This document shows positions 26,071-34,524 of a DNA stretch of 64,000 bases, piece by piece. This DNA is from Advenella mandrilli. Lineage in GTDB: Bacteria > Pseudomonadota > Gammaproteobacteria > Burkholderiales > Burkholderiaceae_B. Made by a program: the position numbers and the translations under genes. Positions within the stretch are counted from its first letter, which is position 1. Each line of letters opens with the position of its first letter. Below the pieces are notes generated by a model, which was not told the origin of the DNA, made no database searches, and saw only the letters and a list, made by a program, of their open reading frames with translations. The DNA is taken from positions 1 through 64,000 of the forward strand of contig NZ_JAENGP010000012.1 of the NCBI RefSeq assembly GCF_016595155.1, in the 5' to 3' direction.

Positions 26071-27255
26071 TCAATTCCTGTTTTCTGTCGCCTGTTCCAT
26101 TACATTGCACAAAATAGCGCACGTTTTATCTATTTCTGCCGGGGTCAGGGTAGGGTGAACCAGGAACATAAGCGAAGTTTCACCCAACTCCATGGCAACC
26201 GGTAAACGCTGTGCGGGGCGTAAACCGGTATTGTCGAAGGCTTTTTCCAGATACACTTCAGAGCATGAGCCAGAATACGCAGGTACACCAGCCGCCACCA
26301 TTTCATTAATGATGCGGTCACGGTTCCAGTCGGGTTTCAGCAGTTCAGGCTGCACAAAGACATAACATTTATAGGCGGCATGTTCACTGCCTTCGGGGAG
26401 TTCCGGTACACGCAAGGCAGGCAACTGTTTGGCTGTTTCCCATATTCTGTTGGCATTGTGTTGGCGTAGCCGGGTCCATTCCTGCATGCATTTTAACTGG
26501 ATACGACCAAGTATGGCCTGTACTTCGGTCATGCGCCAATTGGTACCAATGCTTTCATGCAGCCAGCGAAAACCCGGTGCATGCTCACGCTCGTAAACCG
26601 CTTCCCAGCTTTTGCCATGATCTTTATAGGCCCACATTTTCAGCCATAAATCGCGATTGTTGGTGGTTACCATACCGCCTTCACCACCGGTAGTCATGAT
26701 TTTGTCCTGGCAGAAAGACCATGCACCAATATCCCCAATACTGCCTACCGGTTTGCCTTTATAAATGGCACCATGTGCCTGTGCGCAATCTTCTATCACA
26801 TACAGATTATGTTCCTGTGCCAGCGCCATGATGGGGTCCATATCGCAAGGCCAGCCTGCCAAGTGAACGCAAACAATCGCTTTCGTGGCCGGTGTTAACA
26901 CCGCCTTGATGGTTTCTGCCGTAATATTCTGTGAATCGCGGGAAACATCGGCAAAAACCGGTTTGGCACCCGTATTCATAATTGATGAAACCGACGCCAG
27001 AAACGTGCGTGATGTCACGATAACCTCATCGCCCGGGCCAATATCCAAAGCTTTAAAGGCCAGGTCAAGCGCCAGCGTGCCGTTGGCCACGGCAACCGCA
27101 TGGGCGGTGTCAGTCCACACGGCAAATTCTTTTTCAAATTCCCGACATTCCTGCCCAGTCCAGTAATTTACTTTATTGGACAAAATAACATCACGAACGG
27201 CATCGGCCTCTTCAACAGTGAAAGAGGGCCAGGGAGAAAAGGGGGTATTCAGCAT
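26071..27255 (-). CDS. DegT/DnrJ/EryC1-family sugar aminotransferase (PglE-like)
   Basis: The 394-residue PLP enzyme has WSFCQDKIMTTGGEGGM with the Schiff-base lysine at about 185, the N-terminal ANGTLALDLAFKALDIGPGD substrate loop, and YVIEDCAQAHGA for the ring-stacking region. It would transfer an amino group to C4 of the keto sugar made by the dehydratase. It starts three bases from the dehydratase gene on the same strand. Together with the initiating transferase it forms a bacillosamine/QuiNAc4N-type branch. Confidence 0.92.
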   Translation of the reverse strand: MLNTPFSPWPSFTVEEADAVRDVILSNKVNYWTGQECREFEKEFAVWTDTAHAVAVANGTLALDLAFKALDIGPGDEVIVTSRTFLASVSSIMNTGAKPVFADVSRDSQNITAETIKAVLTPATKAIVCVHLAGWPCDMDPIMALAQEHNLYVIEDCAQAHGAIYKGKPVGSIGDIGAWSFCQDKIMTTGGEGGMVTTNNRDLWLKMWAYKDHGKSWEAVYEREHAPGFRWLHESIGTNWRMTEVQAILGRIQLKCMQEWTRLRQHNANRIWETAKQLPALRVPELPEGSEHAAYKCYVFVQPELLKPDWNRDRIINEMVAAGVPAYSGSCSEVYLEKAFDNTGLRPAQRLPVAMELGETSLMFLVHPTLTPAEIDKTCAILCNVMEQATENRN

Positions 27256-27313
27256 GGAGAAAACTCAGAATTGATTTAGGAATGAAATTTTAAACTATGA
27301 GTGAAGAGGTAAT

Positions 27314-28318
27314 TCAATTGACTGGTACTTGAACTAATGTGTCACACTTGGCAAACGCTTGCCCAACCCGATAACTGTATGTTGTTAGTGGCTGCTCTTG
27401 ATAATCATCAATAAGCATCTGTACGTGGTTAGCATCAGCCAGATGGGTAAAGGGGTAACCACCACCAAAACGTGGGTTGAATTCAAGCAGGTAAAATCGA
27501 CCATCGCGTTCCAGAAAATCGCAATCCAGGTTGCCACGATGGGGCAGAGAATTAGAGATTTTAGTTACTAAATTCTCGAACAGTTCTGGTGCAACGGTTA
27601 CTGCTTTGTCAGTTTCTCCTGCTCGCATAGCCAGTTTTTTCTTAGCAGTGAATCCGATAAAATTTTCTTTTTTTCCATATAATAGATCTACACCATACTC
27701 AGACCCTTGAATCAACTCCTGAATAATCACAGGGCTTTCAGAACCGAGGACAGCAAGTACACTCTTTGTTACTGCCCGATGGCATTGTGTGAAACCGTTA
27801 ACTAGTTCTTCGGATGACTCAACTATAAAAAGTCCAATTGAAGCGCTTCCCCAGCGAGGTTTAACGATTAATGGAAAGGAAATTTCACCATTGGCTAGTG
27901 CAGCCTTGGCATCTTCTATATTCAGATAAGTAGTGGGGGTATCAATTCCAGCTTCTTTGGCAAAGCGGTAGGTAAGCCATTTATCAGCACATACTTTTAG
28001 TGTTTCAATTGGTGGTACATATAAAGTGGCGCCAGTTTCAGCTTCAAACTGTTCTCGATTCTTTGATAGTAGCCCTATTTCAAGGTCGTTAAGCGAAAAT
28101 ACCATATTGATATTCTCTTTAATGGTAATTTCTTTTAGCGTGTTTAGATAATTATTGGAAAATACTTCTGGCACTTTCGCTGTAACATCACATGCTTGTA
28201 ATGCAGGGGCAGATAAGTCCATATCCGCACCAACTACTTTCCCATAGCCAGTAAGTGCATTTTTAAAATAAGAGGCAAGATAATGCCGTCGACCGGCACA
28301 AGTAAGTAATACATTCAT
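27314..28318 (-). CDS. ATP-grasp ligase (CarB/PylC-like)
   Basis: The 334-residue protein has the ATP-grasp plan: an N-terminal Rossmann part starting MNVLLTCAGRRHYLASYF, a central SFPLIVKPRWGSASIGLFIV strand-loop, IIQELIQGSEYGVDLL, and the metal site LDCDFLERDGRFYLLEFNPR. Members join a carboxylate to an amine or similar nucleophile through an acyl phosphate. In capsule loci such enzymes can attach an amino acid to a sugar amine or make an unusual precursor. The substrate is unknown. It belongs to a three-gene set with the GNAT and PLP genes. Confidence 0.85.
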   Translation of the reverse strand: MNVLLTCAGRRHYLASYFKNALTGYGKVVGADMDLSAPALQACDVTAKVPEVFSNNYLNTLKEITIKENINMVFSLNDLEIGLLSKNREQFEAETGATLYVPPIETLKVCADKWLTYRFAKEAGIDTPTTYLNIEDAKAALANGEISFPLIVKPRWGSASIGLFIVESSEELVNGFTQCHRAVTKSVLAVLGSESPVIIQELIQGSEYGVDLLYGKKENFIGFTAKKKLAMRAGETDKAVTVAPELFENLVTKISNSLPHRGNLDCDFLERDGRFYLLEFNPRFGGGYPFTHLADANHVQMLIDDYQEQPLTTYSYRVGQAFAKCDTLVQVPVN

Positions 28319-28342
28319 AATTTTTAAGACACTTTGACTCGT

Positions 28343-28903
28343 TTAAACTTCATCATATACGGGATTTGCAATCCATTCATTACGTAATATTGAAACAATA
28401 GATCGACCTTTAACTTCACCATGAGAAGTGATGTCATCTCGCAAAAAACCCTCGACAGACCAACCTATTTTCTTGACTGAATTGTGTGCTTTATGATTAT
28501 TGCCGAGTTGGTAGCCATAAACTCTATTTAAACCAAGTTCAATAAAACCGTAATTTGTTATGAGCTTGTAGGCTTCACGACCATAACCACCAAACCAATA
28601 TGCTTTTCCAATAAATATATAAAGTTCAGATTTTTTGACAACTTTATCAATATTTAAATAGCCCCCGAAGCCTACAATATCTCCATCTGCGGTTTCAATA
28701 GCAAAGTCAATTCGGTTAGGTGCCAAAACATTTTTTGAAAACCAGGCTTCTGTTTTTGCAATAGAAGTAGGGTAATCAAAGTTTAATGTAGCCTGAATTT
28801 CTGGGTCATTAATAAATTCAGTTCTTTTACTCAGATGTTTCTTTTCAAGAGGAACTAAAGTGACACGAGAACCCTTTAAAATTTGTCTTTCTCTAATATT
28901 CAT
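28343..28903 (-). CDS. GNAT N-acetyltransferase (RimJ/RimL-like)
   Basis: The 186-residue protein has the GNAT fold with GRQI-like start RERQILKGSRVTLVPL, the acceptor strand IVGFGGYLNI and the acetyl-CoA loop FIGKAYWFGGYGREAYKLI. GNAT enzymes of this branch acetylate amines, including the 4-amino group of UDP sugars (PseH-like) or protein N-termini. Here it may acylate the amino sugar produced by the DegT enzyme, taking the place of the hexapeptide PglD type. Confidence 0.85.
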   Translation of the reverse strand: MNIRERQILKGSRVTLVPLEKKHLSKRTEFINDPEIQATLNFDYPTSIAKTEAWFSKNVLAPNRIDFAIETADGDIVGFGGYLNIDKVVKKSELYIFIGKAYWFGGYGREAYKLITNYGFIELGLNRVYGYQLGNNHKAHNSVKKIGWSVEGFLRDDITSHGEVKGRSIVSILRNEWIANPVYDEV

Positions 28904-28913
28904 TTAGATGAAC

Positions 28914-29828
28914 CTATACAGAAGTTGATTGTAAATTTAATAATCCACCAGTATGCCAAAAAATTACTTTTTCGTTAGGCTTTATAAGACCTTTCTTAAC
29001 CATGTCAAATAATCCATACATGGCTTTACCTGTATATGTTGGATCAAGTGGTAATGCTTCTTGTTTTATTACGAAAGACATCAAATCAAATAGTTCTGGT
29101 GCATGTTTTTCATACCCACCAAATCTATAATTATCATTGAAAATAATTTCATTAGTGGAAATGTTTTCTGGTAAAAGTTTGGCTATTTCTTCAACACCTC
29201 TCTGATATTCCCTTGCTACTGATATGCCAATGATATTGGTATTTGCCTTATTTCTATGTGCGCCTAAAATGAGTCCAGCCTGAGTTCCACCAGTTCCAGA
29301 AGCAAAAATTATTTTATCGGGAGTAAAGTTTAGTTCGTTAAATGCAGCCGCGTATGCTTCTGCACCTGATAAACTATGGGCTCCACCAGGGATCACTAAA
29401 ACTTTTTTACCATTTGATTCATGGTGTTTTTTTAGTTGATCTATTTTTTCTGATATTTGATTGCTAGGAACATAGTTCAGATTCGTATTGCTAGCAGCTA
29501 GAAAGTAGGAGTTTCCACAATACTGCTTTGATGTTGGTTTAATACCATGTAGAACCAGTTCTACTACACAACCAAGCTGAGCACCTAATAAAGCAACAAC
29601 TCTTGCGTGATTTGATTCAGCGGCACCATTTGTTATTAAAACATCAAAATTACTGTTCAAATCATTAATTATTTGAATATTTTTTCTTACCTTGTTACCA
29701 CCCAAATAAAATGGTATCAAATCATCTCTTTTAACCCAAAGGTCGATATTCAAGTGCTTTGAAAGATTATTTAATCGATAAAATGGACTTGGTTTTATTT
29801 CAGTTATTATTTTTGCTTCTTTCATCAC
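28914..29828 (-). CDS. PLP enzyme of the ACC deaminase / D-cysteine desulfhydrase family
   Basis: The 304-residue protein is a fold-type II PLP enzyme. VKRDDLIPFYLGGNKVRKN carries the PLP lysine, NGAAESNHARVVALLG the substrate loop, and FASGTGGTQAGL the phosphate cup. This pattern is that of 1-aminocyclopropane-1-carboxylate deaminase/D-cysteine desulfhydrase homologues. Its presence in a capsule operon is unusual. It could make or break a small amino acid used by the adjacent ATP-grasp ligase. It overlaps the end of the sugar transferase gene by 29 bases. Confidence 0.85.
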   Translation of the reverse strand: MMKEAKIITEIKPSPFYRLNNLSKHLNIDLWVKRDDLIPFYLGGNKVRKNIQIINDLNSNFDVLITNGAAESNHARVVALLGAQLGCVVELVLHGIKPTSKQYCGNSYFLAASNTNLNYVPSNQISEKIDQLKKHHESNGKKVLVIPGGAHSLSGAEAYAAAFNELNFTPDKIIFASGTGGTQAGLILGAHRNKANTNIIGISVAREYQRGVEEIAKLLPENISTNEIIFNDNYRFGGYEKHAPELFDLMSFVIKQEALPLDPTYTGKAMYGLFDMVKKGLIKPNEKVIFWHTGGLLNLQSTSV

Positions 29829-30408
29829 TTAATTTCCTATACATACTAGAGGGGACTACAACGACGCCTTCCTTCTTAATAACTTGAAATATAGTTTTAA
29901 AGATTATTTTTATATCTCCCCAAAAAGTACGATTTAATACATATTGAACATCATAAGAAAGTCTTTGATCCCAGGTTGTAGCATTGCGACCTGATATTTG
30001 TGCTAAGCCAGTTAAACCTGGCCTTACTGTATGCCGTAGTTTTTCTTCTTCTGTGTAGTAATCCAAGTATTCCATCAATAATGGACGAGGACCAACAAAA
30101 CTCATATCACCTTTAAGGATATTCCATAATTCGGGTAGTTCATCTAAACTGCTTGCACGCAAGAATTTACCGAAGGGGGTAATTCGTTCACTATCAGGAA
30201 GAGGATTTCCTTGATCATCGTATGCATCGCGCATAGTGCGGAACTTAATCATTGTAAAGGGTTTGCCGTTTAAGCCAGGTCGTACTTGACGAAACAGAAC
30301 GGGCTTACCCAGTTTTTTTGAGATTTGCCAGGAGACGATGGCTATTACCGGGGATAGCAGTATCAGGGCGATTGCAGAGGAGATAATGTCGAAAATTCGT
30401 TTAAGCAT
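29800..30408 (-). CDS. initiating undecaprenyl-phosphate sugar phosphotransferase (PglC/ItrB type)
   Basis: The 202-residue monotopic membrane enzyme has one N-terminal hydrophobic re-entrant helix (IISSAIALILLSPVIAIVS) and the family core: KFRTMRDAYDDQGNPLPDSE, ASSLDELPELWNILKGDMSF with the catalytic Asp-Glu, VGPRPLL, and RPGLTGLAQISGRN. It loads the first sugar-1-phosphate onto undecaprenyl phosphate at the inner membrane. The short PglC-like form (no extra membrane domain) usually takes bacillosamine- or QuiNAc4NAc-type sugars, matching the dehydratase/aminotransferase genes nearby. Confidence 0.92.
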   Translation of the reverse strand: MLKRIFDIISSAIALILLSPVIAIVSWQISKKLGKPVLFRQVRPGLNGKPFTMIKFRTMRDAYDDQGNPLPDSERITPFGKFLRASSLDELPELWNILKGDMSFVGPRPLLMEYLDYYTEEEKLRHTVRPGLTGLAQISGRNATTWDQRLSYDVQYVLNRTFWGDIKIIFKTIFQVIKKEGVVVVPSSMYRKLSDERSKNNN

Positions 30409-30442
30409 AGAATATAATTAAAGATGATTTGTAACGGTAGGC

Positions 30443-30604
30443 TTAATGTATGTTCATGAAAAGATTGCCGCGTTGAGCGTACTGACTTTTCCATACAAGA
30501 CGTTTAAAGATATTCATAATGTGCTCATCAGTTGGATTTTCCATGGCTGCATAAGCGAGATAACAAGTTTGTTCGAAAAGAGCTGAACTTTCTTCCTCTG
30601 TCAT
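30443..30604 (-). CDS. small hypothetical protein (53 aa)
   Basis: ATG 30604 opens a 53-codon frame (MTEEESSALFEQTCYLAYAA..., ending KSQYAQRGNLFMNIH). It is soluble, acidic at the start and basic at the end, with no motif I know. It lies just upstream of the initiating transferase on the same strand. The rest of the 30409-30904 gap holds an IS66 tail. It may be a real small gene or a fragment brought by the insertion. Confidence 0.4.
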   Translation of the reverse strand: MTEEESSALFEQTCYLAYAAMENPTDEHIMNIFKRLVWKSQYAQRGNLFMNIH

Positions 30605-30725
30605 TGAAAATGATATCAAGCATATTTTTATATTACTTATTAAAATTTATTTCTATTTGCATTTAAATTGTAATAAATATAAGCGTACAGCCATAGGTGT
30701 TTTACTGACAGGTTTTGCGTTATAT

Positions 30726-30818
30726 CGTGATTCGTATGTGTATCTAAAGGATGTAATGATAGGTCTGCCGACGCACAAGATCAGCCAGATTGAAAAATTG
30801 CTGCTACATAAATGGTAG
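30726..30818 (+). mobile_element. IS66-family TnpC C-terminal remnant inside the capsule locus
   Basis: The plus-strand codons read YVYLKDVMIGLPTHKISQIE then KLLLHKW and stop at 30816. Aligned to the tail at 10181-10405 (YAYLKDVLTRLPTH...LLPHNW) about half of the residues match, so it is a different, older IS66-type element. Coding upstream decays quickly. It lies between the glycosyltransferase at 30905 and the initiating transferase, so the capsule operon has been a site of insertion and loss. Confidence 0.6.
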
Positions 30819-30904
30819 CCACCCGCATGCCAAATTAAAACGCTCACAAAAATAAGCAGACGTTAAGGTGTGATGGCTAGACACTCCCATAGAGCCTTAC
30901 TGTT

Positions 30905-32032
30905 TTATAACTTCAAAAAATCCAGCAGTCGCTGATTGACCTTATCAGCATTAAAGTTTTCTGCTGCTAGCTCTCTTGAGCGCCGTCCCATACTCAAAAG
31001 CAAGTTGGGCTCAGTAATAAATTTTTCCATTGCGTTGGCAACTGCCTGCGCACTATGGGGCGGCACCATGAAACCATTCTCACCGTTTCTTATGGTTTCT
31101 CGGCAGCCAGGAACATCTGTGGTAATTACTGGTCGACCTATTGCCATCGCCTCTTGTGTGCTTCTGGGTACCCCTTCGCGATAAGAAGGCAAAACAAAAA
31201 CGCTGCTATCTTTCAGCCAGTCTGCGACGTTTGAAACCGAGCCGGGGTAAATAACGATGTTTTTTGTCACGAGGTTATTGAGATAACCTTGATTTACTGA
31301 ACCTGGGTTGCCCGGATCAGGTTTCCCAAGTACGATAAATTCGGATTTAGGATGACGCTCTTTCACAATTTCTGCAGCTTGAAGAAACTCGTTGATACCT
31401 TTTTCTGCCAATAGCCGACCAACAAATATAAAGCGTGACTGACTAATATCTGGTTCGGAATAGCTATATTCATCTAAATCAAGTCCTATGCCACCAAGTA
31501 CCATCACATTATTCTGTTTGATATGATACTTTTCAATAAGATCATGCTTATCATCCGGATTGAGCACTACAAGACCTCTAAGAGCTGGCAGTGACAGATG
31601 AAATAACCCAATTTGAGCTGTCCTTACCAGTTTTTTCTTGAGGGTATTACCTTTTGGGGTATGTGTAAAATAGTAACCGAGGCCTTCCAACATACCATAC
31701 CGTTGCTTGATACCAGCGAAGAGGGCAGCCAAGGAACCCCAAATAACAGGTTTTGAGAAATAACAGAATACGCAATCTGGTTGCAACTCTTTCAAGCGAC
31801 GGTATAAACTCCATGCATTCCTTATATCAGTTACAGGATTCATTCCTGTGCGGGCAAGTGTGTACTTTTCAGCACGCACATTAAGTTCGTCCAGCGCTCG
31901 TTGTTGAATATCAGGCGTTAAATCTGTAGTTAAAATGAACACCTCGTGCCCGTCTTTAACTAATGACTGTAGTAGTAATTTCCTGAATCCAAAAATGGAA
32001 GATGAAACCGTTCCGATTAACACAATTTTCAT
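30905..32032 (-). CDS. glycosyltransferase family 4 (PglA-like)
   Basis: The 375-residue GT-B enzyme has an N-terminal acceptor domain starting MKIVLIGTVSSSIFGFRK and a C-terminal nucleotide-sugar domain with FIFVGRLLAEKGINEFLQA and SYREGVPRSTQEAMAIGRPV, the E-x7-E region of GT4. Its G+C content is higher than that of the core genes upstream. Position next to the PglC-like gene suggests it adds the second sugar to the lipid-linked unit, as PglA does. Confidence 0.88.
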   Translation of the reverse strand: MKIVLIGTVSSSIFGFRKLLLQSLVKDGHEVFILTTDLTPDIQQRALDELNVRAEKYTLARTGMNPVTDIRNAWSLYRRLKELQPDCVFCYFSKPVIWGSLAALFAGIKQRYGMLEGLGYYFTHTPKGNTLKKKLVRTAQIGLFHLSLPALRGLVVLNPDDKHDLIEKYHIKQNNVMVLGGIGLDLDEYSYSEPDISQSRFIFVGRLLAEKGINEFLQAAEIVKERHPKSEFIVLGKPDPGNPGSVNQGYLNNLVTKNIVIYPGSVSNVADWLKDSSVFVLPSYREGVPRSTQEAMAIGRPVITTDVPGCRETIRNGENGFMVPPHSAQAVANAMEKFITEPNLLLSMGRRSRELAAENFNADKVNQRLLDFLKL

Positions 32033-32056
32033 TTAAAGAGCCTGTTTGAATATCAA

Positions 32057-32320
32057 TTAATAGTTGTAGTGATTTTTTGGTGAGTGTCTGGTAATCAGCA
32101 TACCCAAGCTATACAGGCTGAGTTCATTCAACAAAATCGTACTGCTAGGTTGATTCCCTTCATATTTTTTATAACCCGGTAAATCTTGCAATGCCTCAGC
32201 CTCCAGTACCTGATTACCAAACGCCAGCAAACGAGACTGTGTCAGACAATTAGACAAGGCCAAATGATGCTGTTCCACCAAGGCTTCTGCATTTTCAGCA
32301 TAGGTGAACTGGTTTGCGTA
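32057..32320 (-). pseudogene. glucose-6-phosphate isomerase (pgi/gpi) C-terminal fragment
   Basis: The frame contains [20 protein letters not shown] and then [25 protein letters not shown] before losing similarity and stopping. This is the late part of glucose-6-phosphate isomerase, where E-G-N-x-P-S-S-T and S-L-G-x-L-I-A-x-Y-E-H are invariant. The sequence breaks at the expected I-A-L-Y-E-H. It is fused directly to a galU remnant in another frame, so a large deletion joined the two. Confidence 0.8.
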
Positions 32321-32633
32321 ATACATAACGACGAACCACAGACAGGTTTGAGGGGGCTGAACCAACAGCAGGTTTTTCTACAATACCCTGCATAACAATA
32401 CTTTCACCTTCGGCAGGAGAGGCTTTAACATCTACAATACGGTATTGATCCACTACATCATCGGATACCGATTCAACCATAATCTGTTCAATACCTGCCT
32501 CAACCGCTTCTTTAATCACATACTCAATAGCAAGGCGGTCTACGCCGGTGACCATTTCCTTGGGAATGGATTTGCTGGCAGGCAGAAAACGGGTGCCTAA
32601 TCCGGCGACGGGAAGAGTAGCTTTTTTAATCAT
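32321..32633 (-). pseudogene. UTP-glucose-1-phosphate uridylyltransferase (galU) remnant
   Basis: The product starts like GalU (KKATLPVAGLGTRFLPASKS, then IPKEMVTGVDRLAIEYVIKE). It skips the middle of the nucleotidyltransferase domain and resumes at [20 protein letters not shown] before the deletion joint at about 32322. The active enzyme makes UDP-glucose and needs about 290 residues. galU and gpi are neighbours in many capsule loci (for example Acinetobacter K loci), so this scar probably records loss of a standard precursor block. Confidence 0.82.
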
Positions 32634-32654
32634 TGAAAAAGCTAGGGGATAAAA

Positions 32655-33533
32655 TTAAATAAAATTTTCTTCTAATTCTTTTAAAGAAATATTTGATGAT
32701 ATTTTTCTTGCAAAAAGCATTCCGCTTGTTTTTATTGAAGTGAAATCTGATTTATCTAAACTTCTAGGGAAATCAGGACCTTTTTCCCAATCTATATATC
32801 TCATAGCCATATCACAATCTTTTAAAATACCTAATCCATATGTTTTATTTTTAAAGTTTGAGTTAAATAGAATCGTTTGGAAAAATACTTCATCAGCACA
32901 AAGAGAATGTAAAAATTTTTTTTTGTATTGTTTATTTTTTTCTAAATAATTAAAAATATAATCTATGGCTTCATAAGAAATGGTAAACCATGAACTTCCT
33001 TTGTATAAACTGGGTAGTTCTGATATGTCAATCTTATTAAATATATTCGCATATTTGATAAATATTTTTCTTAATATCTTTGCTTTTAAAGAGTGGTCTT
33101 TATTGTGGAAATATTTTGGATATTTGAATTGTATTCTATTAGGAGCATCATTATTTGTATTAATGCCAATAAATTCTATTTTTTTTTCATAAGATTCTGA
33201 TAAGAATTTATTCATTTCTGATGTTTTAAGGATTGGAATGTCATCACCAGAAATTAATGAGAAGTACTTGAATTTATAAGATATGGCTTTACGCATTAAT
33301 TTAAGAGTTGCTTCTATCTGAGAAAAACTACCCCAAAAAACTTCTACTCTATCTTCTATGAAAATTAATTGATCATTTTTTTGAAAAATATTTTTTATGT
33401 TTAAAAAATCTGTGTGATTGGTTTTTGCATCAACGTGGATAATTATAATATTATTGGGATCTTTTAATAAATAATTGATTGTAAATATTAGTGGATTTGT
33501 TAGCTTGTGGCATTGTATTGCATAAATAAACAT
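32655..33533 (-). CDS. GT14-type (core-2/I-branching) N-acetylglucosaminyltransferase-like protein
   Basis: The 292-residue protein has the GT14 pattern: MFIYAIQCHKLTNPLIFTIN, IIIIHVDAKTNHTDFL, EVFWGSFSQIEATLKLMRKA, YFSLISGDDIPI, then SSWFTISYEAIDYI and SLCADEVFFQTILFNS. These enzymes add branching sugars using UDP-sugars without a DxD motif. The gene is very A+T-rich, like the next nine genes, and marks one edge of the imported serotype core. Confidence 0.82.
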   Translation of the reverse strand: MFIYAIQCHKLTNPLIFTINYLLKDPNNIIIIHVDAKTNHTDFLNIKNIFQKNDQLIFIEDRVEVFWGSFSQIEATLKLMRKAISYKFKYFSLISGDDIPILKTSEMNKFLSESYEKKIEFIGINTNNDAPNRIQFKYPKYFHNKDHSLKAKILRKIFIKYANIFNKIDISELPSLYKGSSWFTISYEAIDYIFNYLEKNKQYKKKFLHSLCADEVFFQTILFNSNFKNKTYGLGILKDCDMAMRYIDWEKGPDFPRSLDKSDFTSIKTSGMLFARKISSNISLKELEENFI

Positions 33534-33636
33534 ATTTTCTCTATTTTTGAAATTGGATTTTAAAAAAGATAAATAACTATTAAATCTAAGGAGATGCGGG
33601 AAGTATGAATAATTAAGTGTATTTCTTAAAATATAA

Positions 33637-34524
33637 TTATATTTTTATGTTGTTGATAATTGAAATTTCTTGATTGTAATATTCAATATGCTCTAAATTA
33701 TATTTTTGAGATCTACGTTTTAATAATATATTTAATAAACCTAGTTTATCTAGTATTTTAACAGTTAATATTTTTATTTTAAATTTCTTAATATTTTTAT
33801 TTTTATTTTTTTCTGAAATTATACCTTTGTAATTGTTATTAATAACTTTTATTTGAGAGTTGTATCCTTTGGTTAATTTGTCTATAGTCACATTTTCAAT
33901 GACTCTATACCAATACAATGGTTCTTCTAATACAATATAGTTCAGATCATTTTTTTTTGCTGCATTTAACCAAAGCTCATAATCTTCTGCAAAAACATTT
34001 TTTTCATTATATGTATTTCTATAATACCATTCTTTTTTTGCTAATAAAGAAGCATGCAGTAAATTTGTAAGGCCACCCAAAATAGATTCAGCAGACATTT
34101 GATAATTTTTGCCAGTTTTTATACCGGTTAGTTCATTATTTTTACCTATTGTTAAACAACCAGTAGTCACAAAGTCTATATGATGATTGTCAATTAATGT
34201 TTTTAATTGTTTTTCTATTCTATCAGTAGACATTAAATCATCAGAATCCATACGGGCGATATAATCATATTTTGCTTCCTTAATAATTTGATTTAAACGG
34301 GCAGGAAGTCGTTTGTTTGAACCATCAGATATAAGTCTAATGCGATCATCTTTTTCTGCATATGATCTAGCAATCTCTAATGATTTATCTGTAGATCCAT
34401 CATCTACTAATATAAGTTCCCAATAAGGGTGTGTTTGAGCCAATATAGACTGGATAGCACCTGATAAATAGTTTTCAACATTATAAAATGGTAAACCAAT
34501 GGTGATATATGTGGGATTGTTCAT
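33637..34524 (-). CDS. glycosyltransferase family 2
   Basis: The 295-residue GT-A enzyme starts YITIGLPFYNVENYLSGAIQ, has ELILVDDGSTDKSLEIARSY and the metal-binding ARMDSDDLMSTDRI. The C-terminus is Lys/Asn-rich. It shares one base with the polymerase gene upstream (34524), so the two are translated in close sequence. Donor and acceptor cannot be told from sequence. Confidence 0.9.
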   Translation of the reverse strand: MNNPTYITIGLPFYNVENYLSGAIQSILAQTHPYWELILVDDGSTDKSLEIARSYAEKDDRIRLISDGSNKRLPARLNQIIKEAKYDYIARMDSDDLMSTDRIEKQLKTLIDNHHIDFVTTGCLTIGKNNELTGIKTGKNYQMSAESILGGLTNLLHASLLAKKEWYYRNTYNEKNVFAEDYELWLNAAKKNDLNYIVLEEPLYWYRVIENVTIDKLTKGYNSQIKVINNNYKGIISEKNKNKNIKKFKIKILTVKILDKLGLLNILLKRRSQKYNLEHIEYYNQEISIINNIKI

